Below are positions 8,843 through 19,062 of a stretch of DNA of 64,000 nucleotides, piece by piece (position 1 is the stretch's first letter; each line of letters begins with the position of its first letter). Below the pieces are notes generated by a model that ran no database searches, was not told the DNA's origin, and saw only the letters and a program-made list of their open reading frames with translations. The translations under genes and the position numbers were made by a program. This DNA comes from Crocosphaera sp. (lineage in GTDB: Bacteria; Cyanobacteriota; Cyanobacteriia; Cyanobacteriales; Microcystaceae). The DNA lies in contig NZ_JASJEB010000002.1 in NCBI RefSeq assembly GCF_030064895.1, positions 1 to 64,000 of the forward strand. The letters run 5' to 3'.

Positions 8843-8878
8843 CAGGAGGCAGGGGGCAGGGGGCAGGAGGCAGGAGGT
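8843..8878. repeat. G-rich microrepeat between dnaK and dnaJ
   Basis: Five tandem units of (A/G)GGAGGC or AGGGGGC type occur in the dnaK-dnaJ spacer. The + strand carries several G4-G5 tracts separated by CA, compatible with G-quadruplex formation. Related G-rich runs occur at 5757-5856 and, on the opposite strand, at 61084-61115. Confidence 0.6.
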
Positions 8879-8946
8879 AAAAACCTTGCTACTATTAGGT
8901 TTGAGAAATTTCCTAACTGCCCTGGCGGTTGCTATATCTTAGTAGT

Positions 8947-11175
8947 TTAGAACCAATCATCATCCTCTTCATCCCATTGGTTTTCTTTGGGAATACGACG
9001 GGAGCGATCGCGGGTGTAATAGGTGTCTGAGTCTTTGGGAGGATAGCGACGTGGTTCAGGGGAAGGACGACGCGATCGCGGACTGGGGCGATCTTCTTCC
9101 CATTCGTCATACTGATCATCGTAACGATCATTGCGTTCGTAACGAGGGGCAGGAGAACCGTAGGTTTGACGCTCATCATAACGACGTTCATCATAACGGG
9201 GTTGTGGTTGTCCATAGTCTTGTCTTTCTGGGTAACGAGGTGTGCCATAATCGTTACCATAACTGGAATCACGGGGAGTGTAAGGATAGTCATCGTCATC
9301 GTCTCCGACTAGGGTGCGACGGATAGAGTCAAAAATACCCTCATCCTCTTCATCGTCGTATTGTAAGCGTACTTCTCGGTTCAGTTCGTATAAAACGTCT
9401 TGTAAGTCTGCTTGGGCCCTATCTAAACGTCTTTCGTCGTCTTTGTCCAAACTTTCCATGATCTCTGCATTTAAAGCTTCGATTTGACGACGATAACCAC
9501 TGGTAAATTGAGTACCAAAGTCCAACGTAACATCTTTTAAGCGACGTAAAGCCTGATCAGTTAAAGCTTTGGCCTTATTCCGTTTTTCGATCCGTTCCCT
9601 TCTCTGTCTATCTTCCTCCGCAAACTCGGCTGCTTCATTAATCATACGATTAATTTCCCCTTCGCTGAGGGTAGAGGCCCCTTGAACAACTACACTTTGT
9701 TCTCTGCCTGTAGTGCGATCGCGGGCTGTCACCTGTAAAATACCGTTAGCGTCGATATCAAAGGCCACCTGTACTTGAGGAATACCTCTCGGTGCCGGTG
9801 GTATCCCTGTTAGTTTAAATCGTCCCAAGGACTTATTATCCTTAGCCATTTCCCTTTCTCCTTGCACCACATGAACTTCTACCATGGTTTGATTATTTTC
9901 CCCGGTAGAAAAGATATCGGAACGACGTACAGGAATAGTGGTGTTACGGGGGATTAATTTTTTAGTGACACCACCGATGGTTTCTAAACCCAAAGATAAG
10001 GGAGTCACGTCCAATAATAAGATTTCTTTGACTTCTCCTGCTAAAATACCCGATTGAATGGCCGCCCCTACCGCTACTACTTCATCGGGGTTAACGTTTT
10101 CGTTGGGTTCTTTGTCGATGAAACTCCGCACCAGGGCTTTGATCATTGGCATTCGGGTTCCCCCACCCACCAAAACCACCTCATCGATCTGTACAGGGGT
10201 TAATCTGGCATCGTTGAGGGCGCGTTTAATGGGACGAGTGAGACGACTCACTAGGTCCCCACAGAGGTTTTCAAATTCGGGGCGTGTGAGACGGGTTTCT
10301 ATGTGCTTAGGACCATCTTCGGTGGCAGTGATGAAGGGGAGATTAATATCGGTGACACTGACCCCTGATAGCTCAATTTTTGCCTTTTCTGCTGCTTCTG
10401 TCAGTCGTTGTAATGCCTGTCTATCTGCTTTACGTAGATCGATGCCTTCTTGTTCAATAAATTGCTCAGCCAACCAGTCCACAATGCGTTTATCAAAGTC
10501 TCCTCCTCCCAGTTGGGTATCCCCACTGGTTGCTCTCACCTCAAACACTCCATCCCCTACTTCCAAGACAGAGACATCAAAGGTTCCTCCTCCTAAGTCA
10601 AAGACGAGGATTTTTTGCGATCTTTCTTGATCCAAACCGTAGGCCAATGACGCTGCGGTAGGTTCGTTTATAATGCGTAAAACTTCTAATCCGGCGATTC
10701 TTCCTGCGTCCCTAGTAGCTTGACGTTGGGAGTCGTTAAAATAGGCCGGAACGGTGATTACTGCGCCTGTGACCGGTTCTCCTAAATAGCGTTCCGCTTC
10801 TTCTGCCAATTTACGGAGAATTTTAGCTGAAATTTCTTCGGGAGCAAAGTCTTTTTTGAGGCGAGGACATTTAATTTTAATGCTGCCGTATTCATCCCGA
10901 CGGATGGTGTAGGGAACTTGTTTTGATTCGGGGGTTAATTCTGGGTATTTTCGCCCCATAAACCGTTTCACCCCATAGTAAGTGTTTTGGGGGTTTAAAA
11001 CCGCTTGTCGTCTGGCCATTTGTCCAACGACTAATTCTCCATCTTTATTGAAGCCAACCACAGAAGGGGTAGTACGCATTCCTTCTGAGTTGGCGATCAC
11101 GACTGGTTTTCCGCCTTCCATTACTGCGACGACAGAATTAGTTGTCCCCAGATCAATGCCGACTACTTTGCCCAT
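8947..11175 (-). CDS. dnaK3: Hsp70 chaperone DnaK (DnaK3-type)
   Basis: The 742-residue protein has a complete Hsp70 core: phosphate-loop motif GIDLGTTNS (6-14), [21 protein letters not shown], the [11 protein letters not shown] motif, linker [11 protein letters not shown] and the beta-sandwich/lid domain ending near residue 620. The remaining 120 residues are a low-complexity acidic/Arg/Tyr/Pro tail ([11 protein letters not shown]..., ending EEDDDWF), well beyond the length of ordinary DnaK (about 635). Such a tail is characteristic of cyanobacterial DnaK3, which associates with thylakoid membranes and is essential where tested. dnaJ follows. No CIRCE element (TTAGCACTC) is visible upstream; a different dyad occurs at 11251-11276. 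Confidence 0.95.
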   Translation of the reverse strand: MGKVVGIDLGTTNSVVAVMEGGKPVVIANSEGMRTTPSVVGFNKDGELVVGQMARRQAVLNPQNTYYGVKRFMGRKYPELTPESKQVPYTIRRDEYGSIKIKCPRLKKDFAPEEISAKILRKLAEEAERYLGEPVTGAVITVPAYFNDSQRQATRDAGRIAGLEVLRIINEPTAASLAYGLDQERSQKILVFDLGGGTFDVSVLEVGDGVFEVRATSGDTQLGGGDFDKRIVDWLAEQFIEQEGIDLRKADRQALQRLTEAAEKAKIELSGVSVTDINLPFITATEDGPKHIETRLTRPEFENLCGDLVSRLTRPIKRALNDARLTPVQIDEVVLVGGGTRMPMIKALVRSFIDKEPNENVNPDEVVAVGAAIQSGILAGEVKEILLLDVTPLSLGLETIGGVTKKLIPRNTTIPVRRSDIFSTGENNQTMVEVHVVQGEREMAKDNKSLGRFKLTGIPPAPRGIPQVQVAFDIDANGILQVTARDRTTGREQSVVVQGASTLSEGEINRMINEAAEFAEEDRQRRERIEKRNKAKALTDQALRRLKDVTLDFGTQFTSGYRRQIEALNAEIMESLDKDDERRLDRAQADLQDVLYELNREVRLQYDDEEDEGIFDSIRRTLVGDDDDDYPYTPRDSSYGNDYGTPRYPERQDYGQPQPRYDERRYDERQTYGSPAPRYERNDRYDDQYDEWEEDRPSPRSRRPSPEPRRYPPKDSDTYYTRDRSRRIPKENQWDEEDDDWF

Positions 11176-11250
11176 GTGTGTTTGTTTCTCCAGCTACTCC
11201 ATTTAATGGCGGATGGTGTTCGTTCGAGAGTTTAGCTTGATTATGCCTCT

Positions 11251-11276
11251 TTGACAATATTGTATCGAATTGTCAA
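11251..11276. promoter_or_regulatory. dyad in the dnaK3 upstream region
   Basis: TTGACAAT (11251-11258) and ATTGTCAA (11269-11276) form a perfect 8-bp inverted repeat around a 10-bp spacer, about 75-100 bp upstream of the dnaK3 start. Each arm also contains a consensus -35 hexamer TTGACA. It may be an operator for a dimeric repressor. I could not place a convincing -10 box. Confidence 0.4.
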
Positions 11277-11378
11277 CCGTTATCGTTGATTAGTTATGCA
11301 ACGGAGTTCGGAGTTGTTATTTTTTCGACTTACCAAGTTATCATATCGATGTCACATTTATTGGCTCAAGATAAAACA

Positions 11379-12134
11379 ATGAAACAGTGGTACGAAGAAT
11401 TATTTGAAAATTACGCTCTTAAATACGACCAAGAAGGCTTTACTAAAGGGACTATTGGTGAGTGTGATTTTCTTGAGCAAGAGATTAGTTATGATAAAAA
11501 TACTCGAATTTTAGATATCGGTTGTGGAACCGGACGACATTCTATTGAATTGGCAAAACGAGGTTATCAAGTAGTAGGCATCGATTTATCAGAATCTCTA
11601 TTAAAAAGGGCTAAAGAAAAGGCAGTTGGGGAAAATTTATCTCTTGATTTTTATAAATATGATGCTAGAAATTTACCTTTTATTGATGAGTTCGATTTGG
11701 TGTATATTATGTGTGAAGGGGGATTTTGTTTGATGGAAACCGATGAGATGAATTTCCAAATTCTTACCAGTGCAGCTAAGGCTTTAAAACCTGGTGGACT
11801 GTTTATTTTTACGGCTTTAAATGCTTTATATCCTCTCTATCATTCTGTTCAAGATTTGATGGATGATAATATTAATTCTGGAAACACGGAAAATCATTCT
11901 TTTGATTTAATGACTTTTCGAGAGTCTAGTATTTTTAATATTGAAGATGATCTGGGGAAACAGAAAACCCTTAACTGCAACGAAAGGTATTATGTACCCT
12001 CAGAAATTACCTGGTTATTACAAACACTAAACTTTAAAAAAATTGATATTTTTGGGGCAACTCTTGGGGCGTTTAGTCGCAATGATAGCGTATCACCAGA
12101 TAATTATGAAATGTTAGTTATTGCCAAAGGGTAG
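11379..12134 (+). CDS. class I SAM-dependent methyltransferase
   Basis: The protein has a Rossmann-fold methyltransferase core: motif I ILDIGCGTGRHSIELA, the acidic end of strand 2 (VVGIDLSE), motif II-like DLVYIM and post-motif ALKPGGLFIFTALN. The substrate cannot be read from sequence; related proteins are usually annotated as small-molecule methyltransferases. The open frame extends up to 11286, but that part begins in the dispersed GGAGTTCGGAGTT repeat and is not protein-like. The ATG at 11379 (MKQWYEELFENYALKYD) gives the typical family N-terminus; 11349 is an alternative. It is divergent from dnaK3 and stands alone. Confidence 0.85.
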   Translation: MKQWYEELFENYALKYDQEGFTKGTIGECDFLEQEISYDKNTRILDIGCGTGRHSIELAKRGYQVVGIDLSESLLKRAKEKAVGENLSLDFYKYDARNLPFIDEFDLVYIMCEGGFCLMETDEMNFQILTSAAKALKPGGLFIFTALNALYPLYHSVQDLMDDNINSGNTENHSFDLMTFRESSIFNIEDDLGKQKTLNCNERYYVPSEITWLLQTLNFKKIDIFGATLGAFSRNDSVSPDNYEMLVIAKG

Positions 12135-12381
12135 AGAGAGGGAGGGGGGAACAGGGTAAACGCATCTTAAGTGAGACCCAAAAGATTGTAAGGCAAAAGG
12201 TTGACTAATTTTCATTTATCCTTGTTTATGTAAGTTGATGGCTAAAGGTTTCCAAAACTTTTTCAATAATAGACAATGGACAATTACCTCTCCGGTTAAG
12301 GGAAGAGGATTGGAATAAGGTCACGCTTTTTACTTTTTTCTACTTGAAAGGAGAGGTTTTAAACCGAATGATTTCTGTAGT

Positions 12382-13362
12382 TTAGACATAATTTTTATCA
12401 TGGGTTACTAAATATATTTCTCCTAAAATAATTCCTAGTATAACGACCAGAAAACTCATTAAAAAACCCCTCAATTCAAAATAGTATACACTAACACCAA
12501 TAACAAGATTTACCCCAATATAGGTACTAGCAACTTGACTATGTGGCCATCCAGATTGTTGTAATCTTTGATATATATGGCTTCTATGTGCCTGAAAAAT
12601 ATTTTCACCTTTTATTATGCGTCTGATGAGAGTATAAATAGCATCGGCAATTAAAGGAAAAATAATAGCTACTGCTGACCAAGCGTGTATGATATCAGTG
12701 TGGTTGTTCAAAAGAGCGATCGCCACTGTTGCCCCTAAAACCGTACTGCCAGCATCTCCCATAAAAATCTTAGCAGGGTACCAATTCCACCATAAAAAAC
12801 CCATAATACCAGCTACTAAAAGCCATAAAAGAGGTTGATTCAAGTAAATAGCTAAGAATCCTAATTGTAAGGCACTACAACCGCCAACAATACCATCTAA
12901 ACCATCCATAAAATTATAGAAATTAATCATAGCGGTAAAACCAATAACTGTTAAAGCGATCGCTATTAAATATCCTGTCATTCCTAAATTATCCAATCCT
13001 GGAAAAACAAAAGGGTGGAAGTGAAAAATAGCAATACCAGCAGCCAATAATTGCACCAGATAACGAATAGTAGCGGGTACATTCTGATTATCATCAATAA
13101 TGCCAATAATGCTTAAAGGTACTAACACTAACCAAAGAAAAATGAGTTGCTCAAATGATGAATTATTAATAGTGTAAACACTGCTAGTAATAGCAAAAGC
13201 GATAATAAAACCTAATCCACCCCCTCTAGGAGTGGGTTGAGTGTGGGAACTTCTTTCATTAGGAATATCTAGTAATTGTTGACTAAAACGTTGTTTGATT
13301 ATAAAGGTTATCATCAGACTAATAAAGTAACTAAAAATTTCTAGTGGTAATAACATTTTCAT
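12382..13362 (-). CDS. undecaprenyl-phosphate N-acetylhexosamine-1-phosphate transferase (WecA/WbpL-like)
   Basis: This polytopic membrane enzyme of the MraY/WecA superfamily starts glycan assembly by moving a HexNAc-1-phosphate to undecaprenyl phosphate on the cytoplasmic face. The 326 residues contain about ten hydrophobic segments and the family's cytoplasmic motifs: PTPRGGGLGF (43-52), Asp-Asp (90-91), NFYNFMDGLDG (147-157), MGDAGS (201-206) and HRSHIYQRL near 270. Its pairing with an SDR-type nucleotide-sugar reductase immediately upstream is the WbpL/WbpK(V) arrangement of Pseudomonas O-antigen loci, suggesting FucNAc/QuiNAc-1-P as substrate (inference). It is the last gene of the polysaccharide locus. 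Confidence 0.9.
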   Translation of the reverse strand: MKMLLPLEIFSYFISLMITFIIKQRFSQQLLDIPNERSSHTQPTPRGGGLGFIIAFAITSSVYTINNSSFEQLIFLWLVLVPLSIIGIIDDNQNVPATIRYLVQLLAAGIAIFHFHPFVFPGLDNLGMTGYLIAIALTVIGFTAMINFYNFMDGLDGIVGGCSALQLGFLAIYLNQPLLWLLVAGIMGFLWWNWYPAKIFMGDAGSTVLGATVAIALLNNHTDIIHAWSAVAIIFPLIADAIYTLIRRIIKGENIFQAHRSHIYQRLQQSGWPHSQVASTYIGVNLVIGVSVYYFELRGFLMSFLVVILGIILGEIYLVTHDKNYV

Positions 13363-13529
13363 ATATTTTTACTGGTGTAATGTCACTCAAATGTAAATCT
13401 CACTCAATATCTGAGTTAATATAGAAACAATTGAGGTTCAAGACTAAAATAGACATCTCCAATAATTAAGATTTGACCTTGATGATATAAGGGTTTAAGG
13501 TTAATTTCTGGAGATGTCTAATGTAAATT

Positions 13530-14507
13530 TTAATCGATGAAAGTCTCTTTTAGACCTTGTTCAATGGTATAAGGAGGTTGCCAGTTTAAAATTTCTCTAA
13601 TTTTACTACTATCTACAATCAAAGAACCTAAAAGACGTTCAATTGTTGAACTATTAACGGGAGCAGATTTCCCTGTAATAGACTCAATTATATCTCCAAA
13701 ATAACCTAACCATTTAAGTATAGTAGGAGATATGGGTAATAGTTGACAACGACAATGCAAGTTTTGAGCAATCTGTTTAATTAATTCCGGAGTAGAAATA
13801 TCTTGACCATCACTGACTAAAAAGATTTGATTCCTTGCTTGAGGATGAGTAATACAAGTAACAATACTATCTACTAAATTGCCAACATAGATAAAGCTAC
13901 GATTATTTTTGATCAATCCAAAAGGAAGGGGTTTCTCTTTTTTTATTAATTTAACAAGACGTTCCATATTACCGGGATTTCCCTTACCATAAACTAAATT
14001 AGGTCTTAATATCGTATAGCTCATAGAACTTTGACTAGCTAATTCAATTAAGTTTTCTTCTGCTTTAAGCTTACTTTTTCCATAAGATGTATCGGGATTA
14101 CATAAAGAGTTTTCGGTGAGAGGTTGATTACTTAAAGTCGTCATTGCACCAATAGAACTCATAAAAATGAAATGCTTAACACCCACTTGGATAGATTGAT
14201 TAACTAAATTCTTAGTTCCCTCTACATTAACTTTTAAAAACTCTGCTTCAGGGTTATAATTTTGCTCATTTAATATGTGGGCGCGCCCGGCAAGATGTAT
14301 GACTATATCTATATTTTTAAGGGCTTTTTTCCAGTTGGTAAAACCATCAATATCACCCACATTGAGGACTGTCACATGATCTGGAAATTGAGAGCTATTT
14401 TTACGAGTAGCAACAGCTATATGATAGTTTTCTTTGCGTAATCTAAAAAGTAGATGGCTACCAATAAAACCGGCCGCTCCAGTGATTAGAATTCTTTGAC
14501 TAACCAT
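13530..14507 (-). CDS. NAD-dependent epimerase/dehydratase (WbpK/WbpV-like reductase)
   Basis: This extended SDR enzyme acts on nucleotide sugars. It has the dinucleotide motif TGAAGFIG (9-16), SSIGA (117-121), and catalytic Tyr142-x3-Lys146 in SYGKSK. Length (325) and position next to a WecA/WbpL-like transferase fit the 4-keto reductases that convert UDP-4-keto-6-deoxy-GlcNAc to UDP-QuiNAc or UDP-FucNAc. A WbpM-like 4,6-dehydratase that would supply the substrate is encoded at 25405-27288 in the same locus. A UDP-sugar 4-epimerase role cannot be excluded by eye. Confidence 0.85.
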   Translation of the reverse strand: MVSQRILITGAAGFIGSHLLFRLRKENYHIAVATRKNSSQFPDHVTVLNVGDIDGFTNWKKALKNIDIVIHLAGRAHILNEQNYNPEAEFLKVNVEGTKNLVNQSIQVGVKHFIFMSSIGAMTTLSNQPLTENSLCNPDTSYGKSKLKAEENLIELASQSSMSYTILRPNLVYGKGNPGNMERLVKLIKKEKPLPFGLIKNNRSFIYVGNLVDSIVTCITHPQARNQIFLVSDGQDISTPELIKQIAQNLHCRCQLLPISPTILKWLGYFGDIIESITGKSAPVNSSTIERLLGSLIVDSSKIREILNWQPPYTIEQGLKETFID

Positions 14508-14614
14508 GACTAATTACCCATGCAATACAACAAAATAAACAATAACAGACGTGCTGATAAAATCCATTGTAAGTAACAATGGGTCAAACATAAGCAAAAT
14601 CAATTAAAACCATG

Positions 14615-15883
14615 TTACAAACACTGTTTAACAGAATTATCAAGAGATTCTAAATATTTTATCATTGCCCCATATACCTTGTCGGGACAGAAGTTTTTTT
14701 CATGTGTTATTTTGGCATTTGTTGATAACACTTGTAATTTTTGAGGATTTTCATATAGTTCTATTAAGATATTCACTAGGCTATCAACATCTCTATTGGG
14801 ATGGGTTATGCCGCATTGGTTTTCTGACAAAAAGCTTTTTAATTTTCCATCAAGGCTAGAGACAATAGGCAAATGACATGACATATACTCAATAGGTTTA
14901 TTAGTCAAAATTTTGGAATGGATATATGTGCTGGCATAAGAGGCTAAACCAACCGAACTCATTTTCATTAATGTAAATAGGTCAACTTTTCCCACCCAAC
15001 CTGGAAAAATAATACTATCGCAATCTTTAGCTAAGCTTCGATAATAATCATAGCGATCCCCAGAGCCACAGAAAACAAATTGAAATTCGCGATTTGTCTG
15101 CTTTAAACGGTATGCCGCCTCAATGAGAGTTTCAAGTTCCGAGTGTTTACCCATTGTCCCACAAAAACAAGCGATAAACTTATTGTTAGTCTGACAAATA
15201 CCCAGACTTTTCCATTTATCAATTGATTGAGAAATGAGGTCTTGTGTTGGTATTTCAGGAGCATATGCTAGGGGAAAATCCTGATCCCACTCCGACTTAG
15301 AGCGATTTGCATATTCTAATGCCCAATCAACAACTTCCGGAGTAACCCCTGTAATGCCCGTTGCTTGAGTGCAAATTGAGCGAACAGTGTTAAACATAGG
15401 AGTCAACAGCAGATTTAGCAAGGGTTTTGACCAAGATTTTCCGAATTCTAGAAAAATGTCAGGCCATAAATCTCTAACATCAATAACAACAGGAACGTTA
15501 TGTTCTTTTCCATATCTAATTGCTGCTTCACATAGTTCTAAAATCGGTAAGCAACAAAGAATGATATCAGGATTTTCTCTGGTTTTACTCAGTTTTTCAA
15601 ACTGATGAGCTGTACCTATGTGATTGATAATTCTACTAATACTAATATTTTTTTTATAAAGTAGGGAATGAAGATAAACAATGTCTAGATTTTCATTGAT
15701 TTTAACTGTTGTATTTTCATGAAACCTCTGCTCTTTTTGGTAGTGATTAACAGTCGATGTCCACCAAGTCACTGTATGATTTTGTTCAGCTAGCATTTGC
15801 GCAAGCATTCCAGTTCGGTAAAGTCTTGTATCGTCTGCATCGTTTGGTGCAGGTTCCCCTATTTTGATAACCCAAATTTTCAT
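14615..15883 (-). CDS. glycosyltransferase family 4 protein
   Basis: This is a GT-B fold retaining glycosyltransferase of 422 residues. The N-terminal acceptor domain shows PDIILCCLPILELCEAA and VVIDVRDLWPDIF; the C-terminal donor domain shows FCGTMGKHSELETLIEAA, VFCGSGD and KPIEYMSCHLPIVSS with the conserved E-x7-E-like loop. The DVRDLWPD segment is typical of WbuB-like enzymes adding a sugar to lipid-linked O-unit intermediates. No membrane segment is evident; it probably works at the inner face of the plasma membrane. It precedes the SDR/WbpL pair on the same strand with a 107-bp gap. Confidence 0.9.
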   Translation of the reverse strand: MKIWVIKIGEPAPNDADDTRLYRTGMLAQMLAEQNHTVTWWTSTVNHYQKEQRFHENTTVKINENLDIVYLHSLLYKKNISISRIINHIGTAHQFEKLSKTRENPDIILCCLPILELCEAAIRYGKEHNVPVVIDVRDLWPDIFLEFGKSWSKPLLNLLLTPMFNTVRSICTQATGITGVTPEVVDWALEYANRSKSEWDQDFPLAYAPEIPTQDLISQSIDKWKSLGICQTNNKFIACFCGTMGKHSELETLIEAAYRLKQTNREFQFVFCGSGDRYDYYRSLAKDCDSIIFPGWVGKVDLFTLMKMSSVGLASYASTYIHSKILTNKPIEYMSCHLPIVSSLDGKLKSFLSENQCGITHPNRDVDSLVNILIELYENPQKLQVLSTNAKITHEKNFCPDKVYGAMIKYLESLDNSVKQCL

Positions 15884-16457
15884 AGATAATTAATGAATCG
15901 TAAACATTTAATTGCTAAATATAAAACTCGGTAATACTGCAATCCTTAGTGTCAGTTCATTTAGCATCAAACAGCCTAGTTGCAATTGACTTGATTGTCA
16001 AGGGGTCAAAGAATTGCAGATTGGTGAGACCCTCTATTCTTTCGCCATCTCTATGATGTGACTCAGAAAAATAGCCAAAGTTCCAAACTTATCTTAGGAA
16101 TTTCCTATTCTCATGGCTCGTTTACTTTAGGTATTATCATGGCAGGTTGGCTCGTATTTTTGTACTAGCAATATTTTCATATCTATATTAAGTGTCCATA
16201 TCTAAAATCCGCATAAAACTAACATAAACCTTCAAAACTTTGCAAGTTATCAGAGGTATTAATTAGGCTAAGATTGGTTCAAGAGAAACTAGATTTATTA
16301 TTTCATAAAAGAGTAATTATGTCCATATATTCTTGATTTCTTTGTGTAGTTTGATTGATGGTGAATAATGATAAAAGTATTAGAGGTCTTGCTCCGAAAA
16401 TGGTTAAAATTTTCATTTGATTAACTTTCAGAAAATAAATTAGTAATCTCCAATTGA
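15884..16457. other. 574-bp non-coding gap inside the polysaccharide locus
   Basis: This is one of the longest gaps in an otherwise compact locus. I see no intact ORF, RNA or terminator. Short pieces on both strands look weakly coding but are interrupted by stops. It may be the scar of a lost gene or insertion sequence; no motif identifies it. Confidence 0.4.
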
Positions 16458-17606
16458 TTATGATTTTAAAAATCTTTCATATAAAGATAACAGTTTTTTA
16501 GCTTCGTTTTCCCAATTGTATTTGTTTTCTACCGCTCGACGAGCATTTTTTCCCATTGTTTGAGCTTCCTGTGGATGTTCAAATATCCATTGAATAGCTT
16601 GAGAAATCTCTTTGGTATCTAGAGGATCAACACAAATTCCACAATTATTTCCTTCAATTATTTCTTTCCAGAGGGGAAAATTAGAAGCAATTACAGGTAA
16701 ACCTGCTGACATATATTCAAACATTTTGACAGGTAGTGAATCTAAATAGTTCATTGTAGGATGTAAAACGACTAAACCAGCCATTGATTTTGCTAATGTT
16801 TGACTAACTTGCATTCGATTCAAATATCCTAATTTTTGAACCTTTGCCCAACCTTTCATTTTCTTAGCTTGCTCTTGTTCCTGAGAATTAGCAAAATTTC
16901 CTCCTAATAATAACGTGCCGTCAATCTGAGACATAGCTTCAATCATAGTAAAAATGCCTCTAATTTCTGTAATGCCACCTACATAACAAACAGCCTTTTC
17001 TTTTTCTTGCCAGTCTAAATTAGGAATATGTAACTCCGATATAATTGGGTAATTATTAATGTCAACAGCATGACAACCTAGATTGAGAAAACGATTTCTA
17101 ATATGAGGTGTCGCTGTTACCAGAGCATCAAAATATTTAACGGCAAAATTTTCAATTTTTTCTAAGCCAAATGCGGTAATTTTTCTAATTCCTTGAGGAA
17201 TATAATCTTTGCTCAGGGTTTGACGGGGCAAATCTTCATGGACATCATATATTACTTTTTTCCCCTTATTCTTGAGGCTTAAACCTACGGGTATTAATTC
17301 GGGATCATGAAAGTGATATAAATCCGCATCCAGATCGTTGGCCGTTTCATAAGTTTGATAAAGACTTTTAGTAACTCTTTCAACACGGTTTTTATGAATA
17401 TCCTTGATTCCCCGAATAACATTAACTTTATTAATTGTACACCCTTCTAAAGGAGCATTAGGAGCAACCAAATAAGTTTTATAGTTATTGGATGCTAAGC
17501 TAGAACATTCTTTCAGTAAAATTCGAGTATCTTTATAGGTATGCACTGATGTGACATGAACAATTTTAAAAGTTTTTTTAATGCTTGGTTTTGTGTTGCT
17601 TTTCAT
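16458..17606 (-). CDS. glycosyltransferase family 4 protein
   Basis: The 382-residue GT-B enzyme has an N-terminal HVTSVHTYKDTRIL segment, ADLYHFHDPELIPVG and VIYDVHEDLP, then in the donor domain AVCYVGGITEIRGIFTMIEA and PVKMFEYMSAGLPVIASNFP carrying the conserved donor-phosphate Glu. It resembles WbpH-type O-antigen transferases of Pseudomonas (from memory). Its ATG overlaps the stop of the upstream wzy-like gene by one base (TAATG), so the two are translationally coupled. Confidence 0.9.
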   Translation of the reverse strand: MKSNTKPSIKKTFKIVHVTSVHTYKDTRILLKECSSLASNNYKTYLVAPNAPLEGCTINKVNVIRGIKDIHKNRVERVTKSLYQTYETANDLDADLYHFHDPELIPVGLSLKNKGKKVIYDVHEDLPRQTLSKDYIPQGIRKITAFGLEKIENFAVKYFDALVTATPHIRNRFLNLGCHAVDINNYPIISELHIPNLDWQEKEKAVCYVGGITEIRGIFTMIEAMSQIDGTLLLGGNFANSQEQEQAKKMKGWAKVQKLGYLNRMQVSQTLAKSMAGLVVLHPTMNYLDSLPVKMFEYMSAGLPVIASNFPLWKEIIEGNNCGICVDPLDTKEISQAIQWIFEHPQEAQTMGKNARRAVENKYNWENEAKKLLSLYERFLKS

Positions 17607-18943
17607 TATTTAATCCTTAAATTAGTTACAATTTTATCTAGAATTGTTACAGTTAACAATGTAACCAGAAAACCACCAGTTAACAAAACAGTTGTATAAT
17701 CACTAGATATAAAACCTAGACAATTGATTGCCAGTACAGATATACAAGGTATTAATAGTCCATCAGATAACTGACTTACTACAATAAGTCCATAGTCTAG
17801 ACATAATAGAAAAATTAAGCATAACAGTAAACCTATTAATCCAAAATAACTATAGTAGGCAAAAACAAAGCTAGTGTTTGCACTCACACTGTCAATGGAT
17901 ACATTCATATAATTTAAACCAATATAATTAGGTATATTAACACCTTCTAACCCCAAAAAAGAAGCTATTTTGCTAATTCCTACGATTCCCCAAAACCCTT
18001 GAGTTTGTGCATAATGAGCGTACCATATACCTGTCTTTAGTGGGGTCAAAAAAATTCTACCGAAAATTCCTATGGATAACATCAGCCAAAAATTTTCAAA
18101 AGTCAATGCTCTACCTTCTCGTAACAATGATAATAAAACAATAGGAACCGTTACTAATACAAAACCAATAAGAACAAGCAGCGGATTGATTTTTCTAATA
18201 TTATTCAACATATTCGCTAATATAATAGCAAGGATAATTTCTCCTAAAGTAGCCCTTGAGCCTGCTAGACTTATAACTACTGAAGTCATAATGAGAATAA
18301 AAGAAAAATAGAAAGCTAGTAAAATTTTTTTTTGGCTTAAAGCTAAATTTATTTGTAATGTACACAAAACAACTAACAAAGGACCAAAGCTTTCACGCAT
18401 AAAAGAGTATGCGTATCTTAGAATCTTGTTATTAATAAGTTTGAAGGATTCTTCTCTCGCTGATGAAGAATTAAGTGGATCAGTCAATATACTGTACAAA
18501 CCTGTTTGTGATAGGGGGACATAAGATAAATAAACAAGAGTTATTAAAACAGTTAATATCAACAAAATTATTAGAGATTTTTTTTGTAGTTTAATCTGTT
18601 TAGAATCTATTGTTTGACCTATATAGAGCAAACGTTCCCAAATCTTTTTTGATTGCTTATTAGAAACAATAAAACAGGATAAATAAATTCCGATCAAGGG
18701 AAATCCATGTACTATAATAAAAAAATCCCAGTGAAAAGGAAGATAACTTTTTATGTATTCTGAATTAACTGCTGCAGACCACTGAATTAGAATATGAAAC
18801 AAAACAATAACTATTAAACTTGGTTTGAGAAATAGATATTTCCTAAATATAAATATTGATAGTAATAAAGATGATGTAATTAGACATGCCAAATAATTTA
18901 TATCATTAAAACTCATAAGGTTATTAGGTGAAAAAAAATTCAT
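17606..18943 (-). CDS. Wzy-like oligosaccharide repeat-unit polymerase
   Basis: This 445-residue protein is almost entirely hydrophobic, with 11-12 predicted membrane helices and one larger loop (about 150-185, with SSAREESFKLINNK), the usual topology of Wzy polymerases. Wzy proteins have low sequence conservation, so the call rests on topology and context between a Wzx flippase and a GT4 gene. It would join lipid-linked repeat units on the periplasmic face. A ligase of the WaaL type has similar topology and is the main alternative. Confidence 0.75.
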   Translation of the reverse strand: MNFFSPNNLMSFNDINYLACLITSSLLLSIFIFRKYLFLKPSLIVIVLFHILIQWSAAVNSEYIKSYLPFHWDFFIIVHGFPLIGIYLSCFIVSNKQSKKIWERLLYIGQTIDSKQIKLQKKSLIILLILTVLITLVYLSYVPLSQTGLYSILTDPLNSSSAREESFKLINNKILRYAYSFMRESFGPLLVVLCTLQINLALSQKKILLAFYFSFILIMTSVVISLAGSRATLGEIILAIILANMLNNIRKINPLLVLIGFVLVTVPIVLLSLLREGRALTFENFWLMLSIGIFGRIFLTPLKTGIWYAHYAQTQGFWGIVGISKIASFLGLEGVNIPNYIGLNYMNVSIDSVSANTSFVFAYYSYFGLIGLLLCLIFLLCLDYGLIVVSQLSDGLLIPCISVLAINCLGFISSDYTTVLLTGGFLVTLLTVTILDKIVTNLRIK

Positions 18944-19062
18944 AATTGTGTACTATAAATATTGTTTAGTAAAATTAAATTGTCATTAGATAATTTATTC
19001 TTATACCGTCATTTTTTTTATTTTCCAACAAAACCACATTTTACAAACAGTCAAAGCATCTA

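Noticed and set aside
8913-9299. 128-aa Met/Val-rich minus-strand ORF at the dnaK3 3' end
   Set aside because: Out-of-frame reading of the low-complexity DnaK3 tail; composition is an artefact of GAT/CGT repeats.
10058-10630. 190-aa plus-strand ORF inside dnaK3
   Set aside because: Antisense shadow of a highly conserved gene.
11286-11378. N-terminal extension of the methyltransferase
   Set aside because: It begins in the dispersed GGAGTTCGGAGTT repeat and is not protein-like; a start at 11379 gives the family N-terminus.
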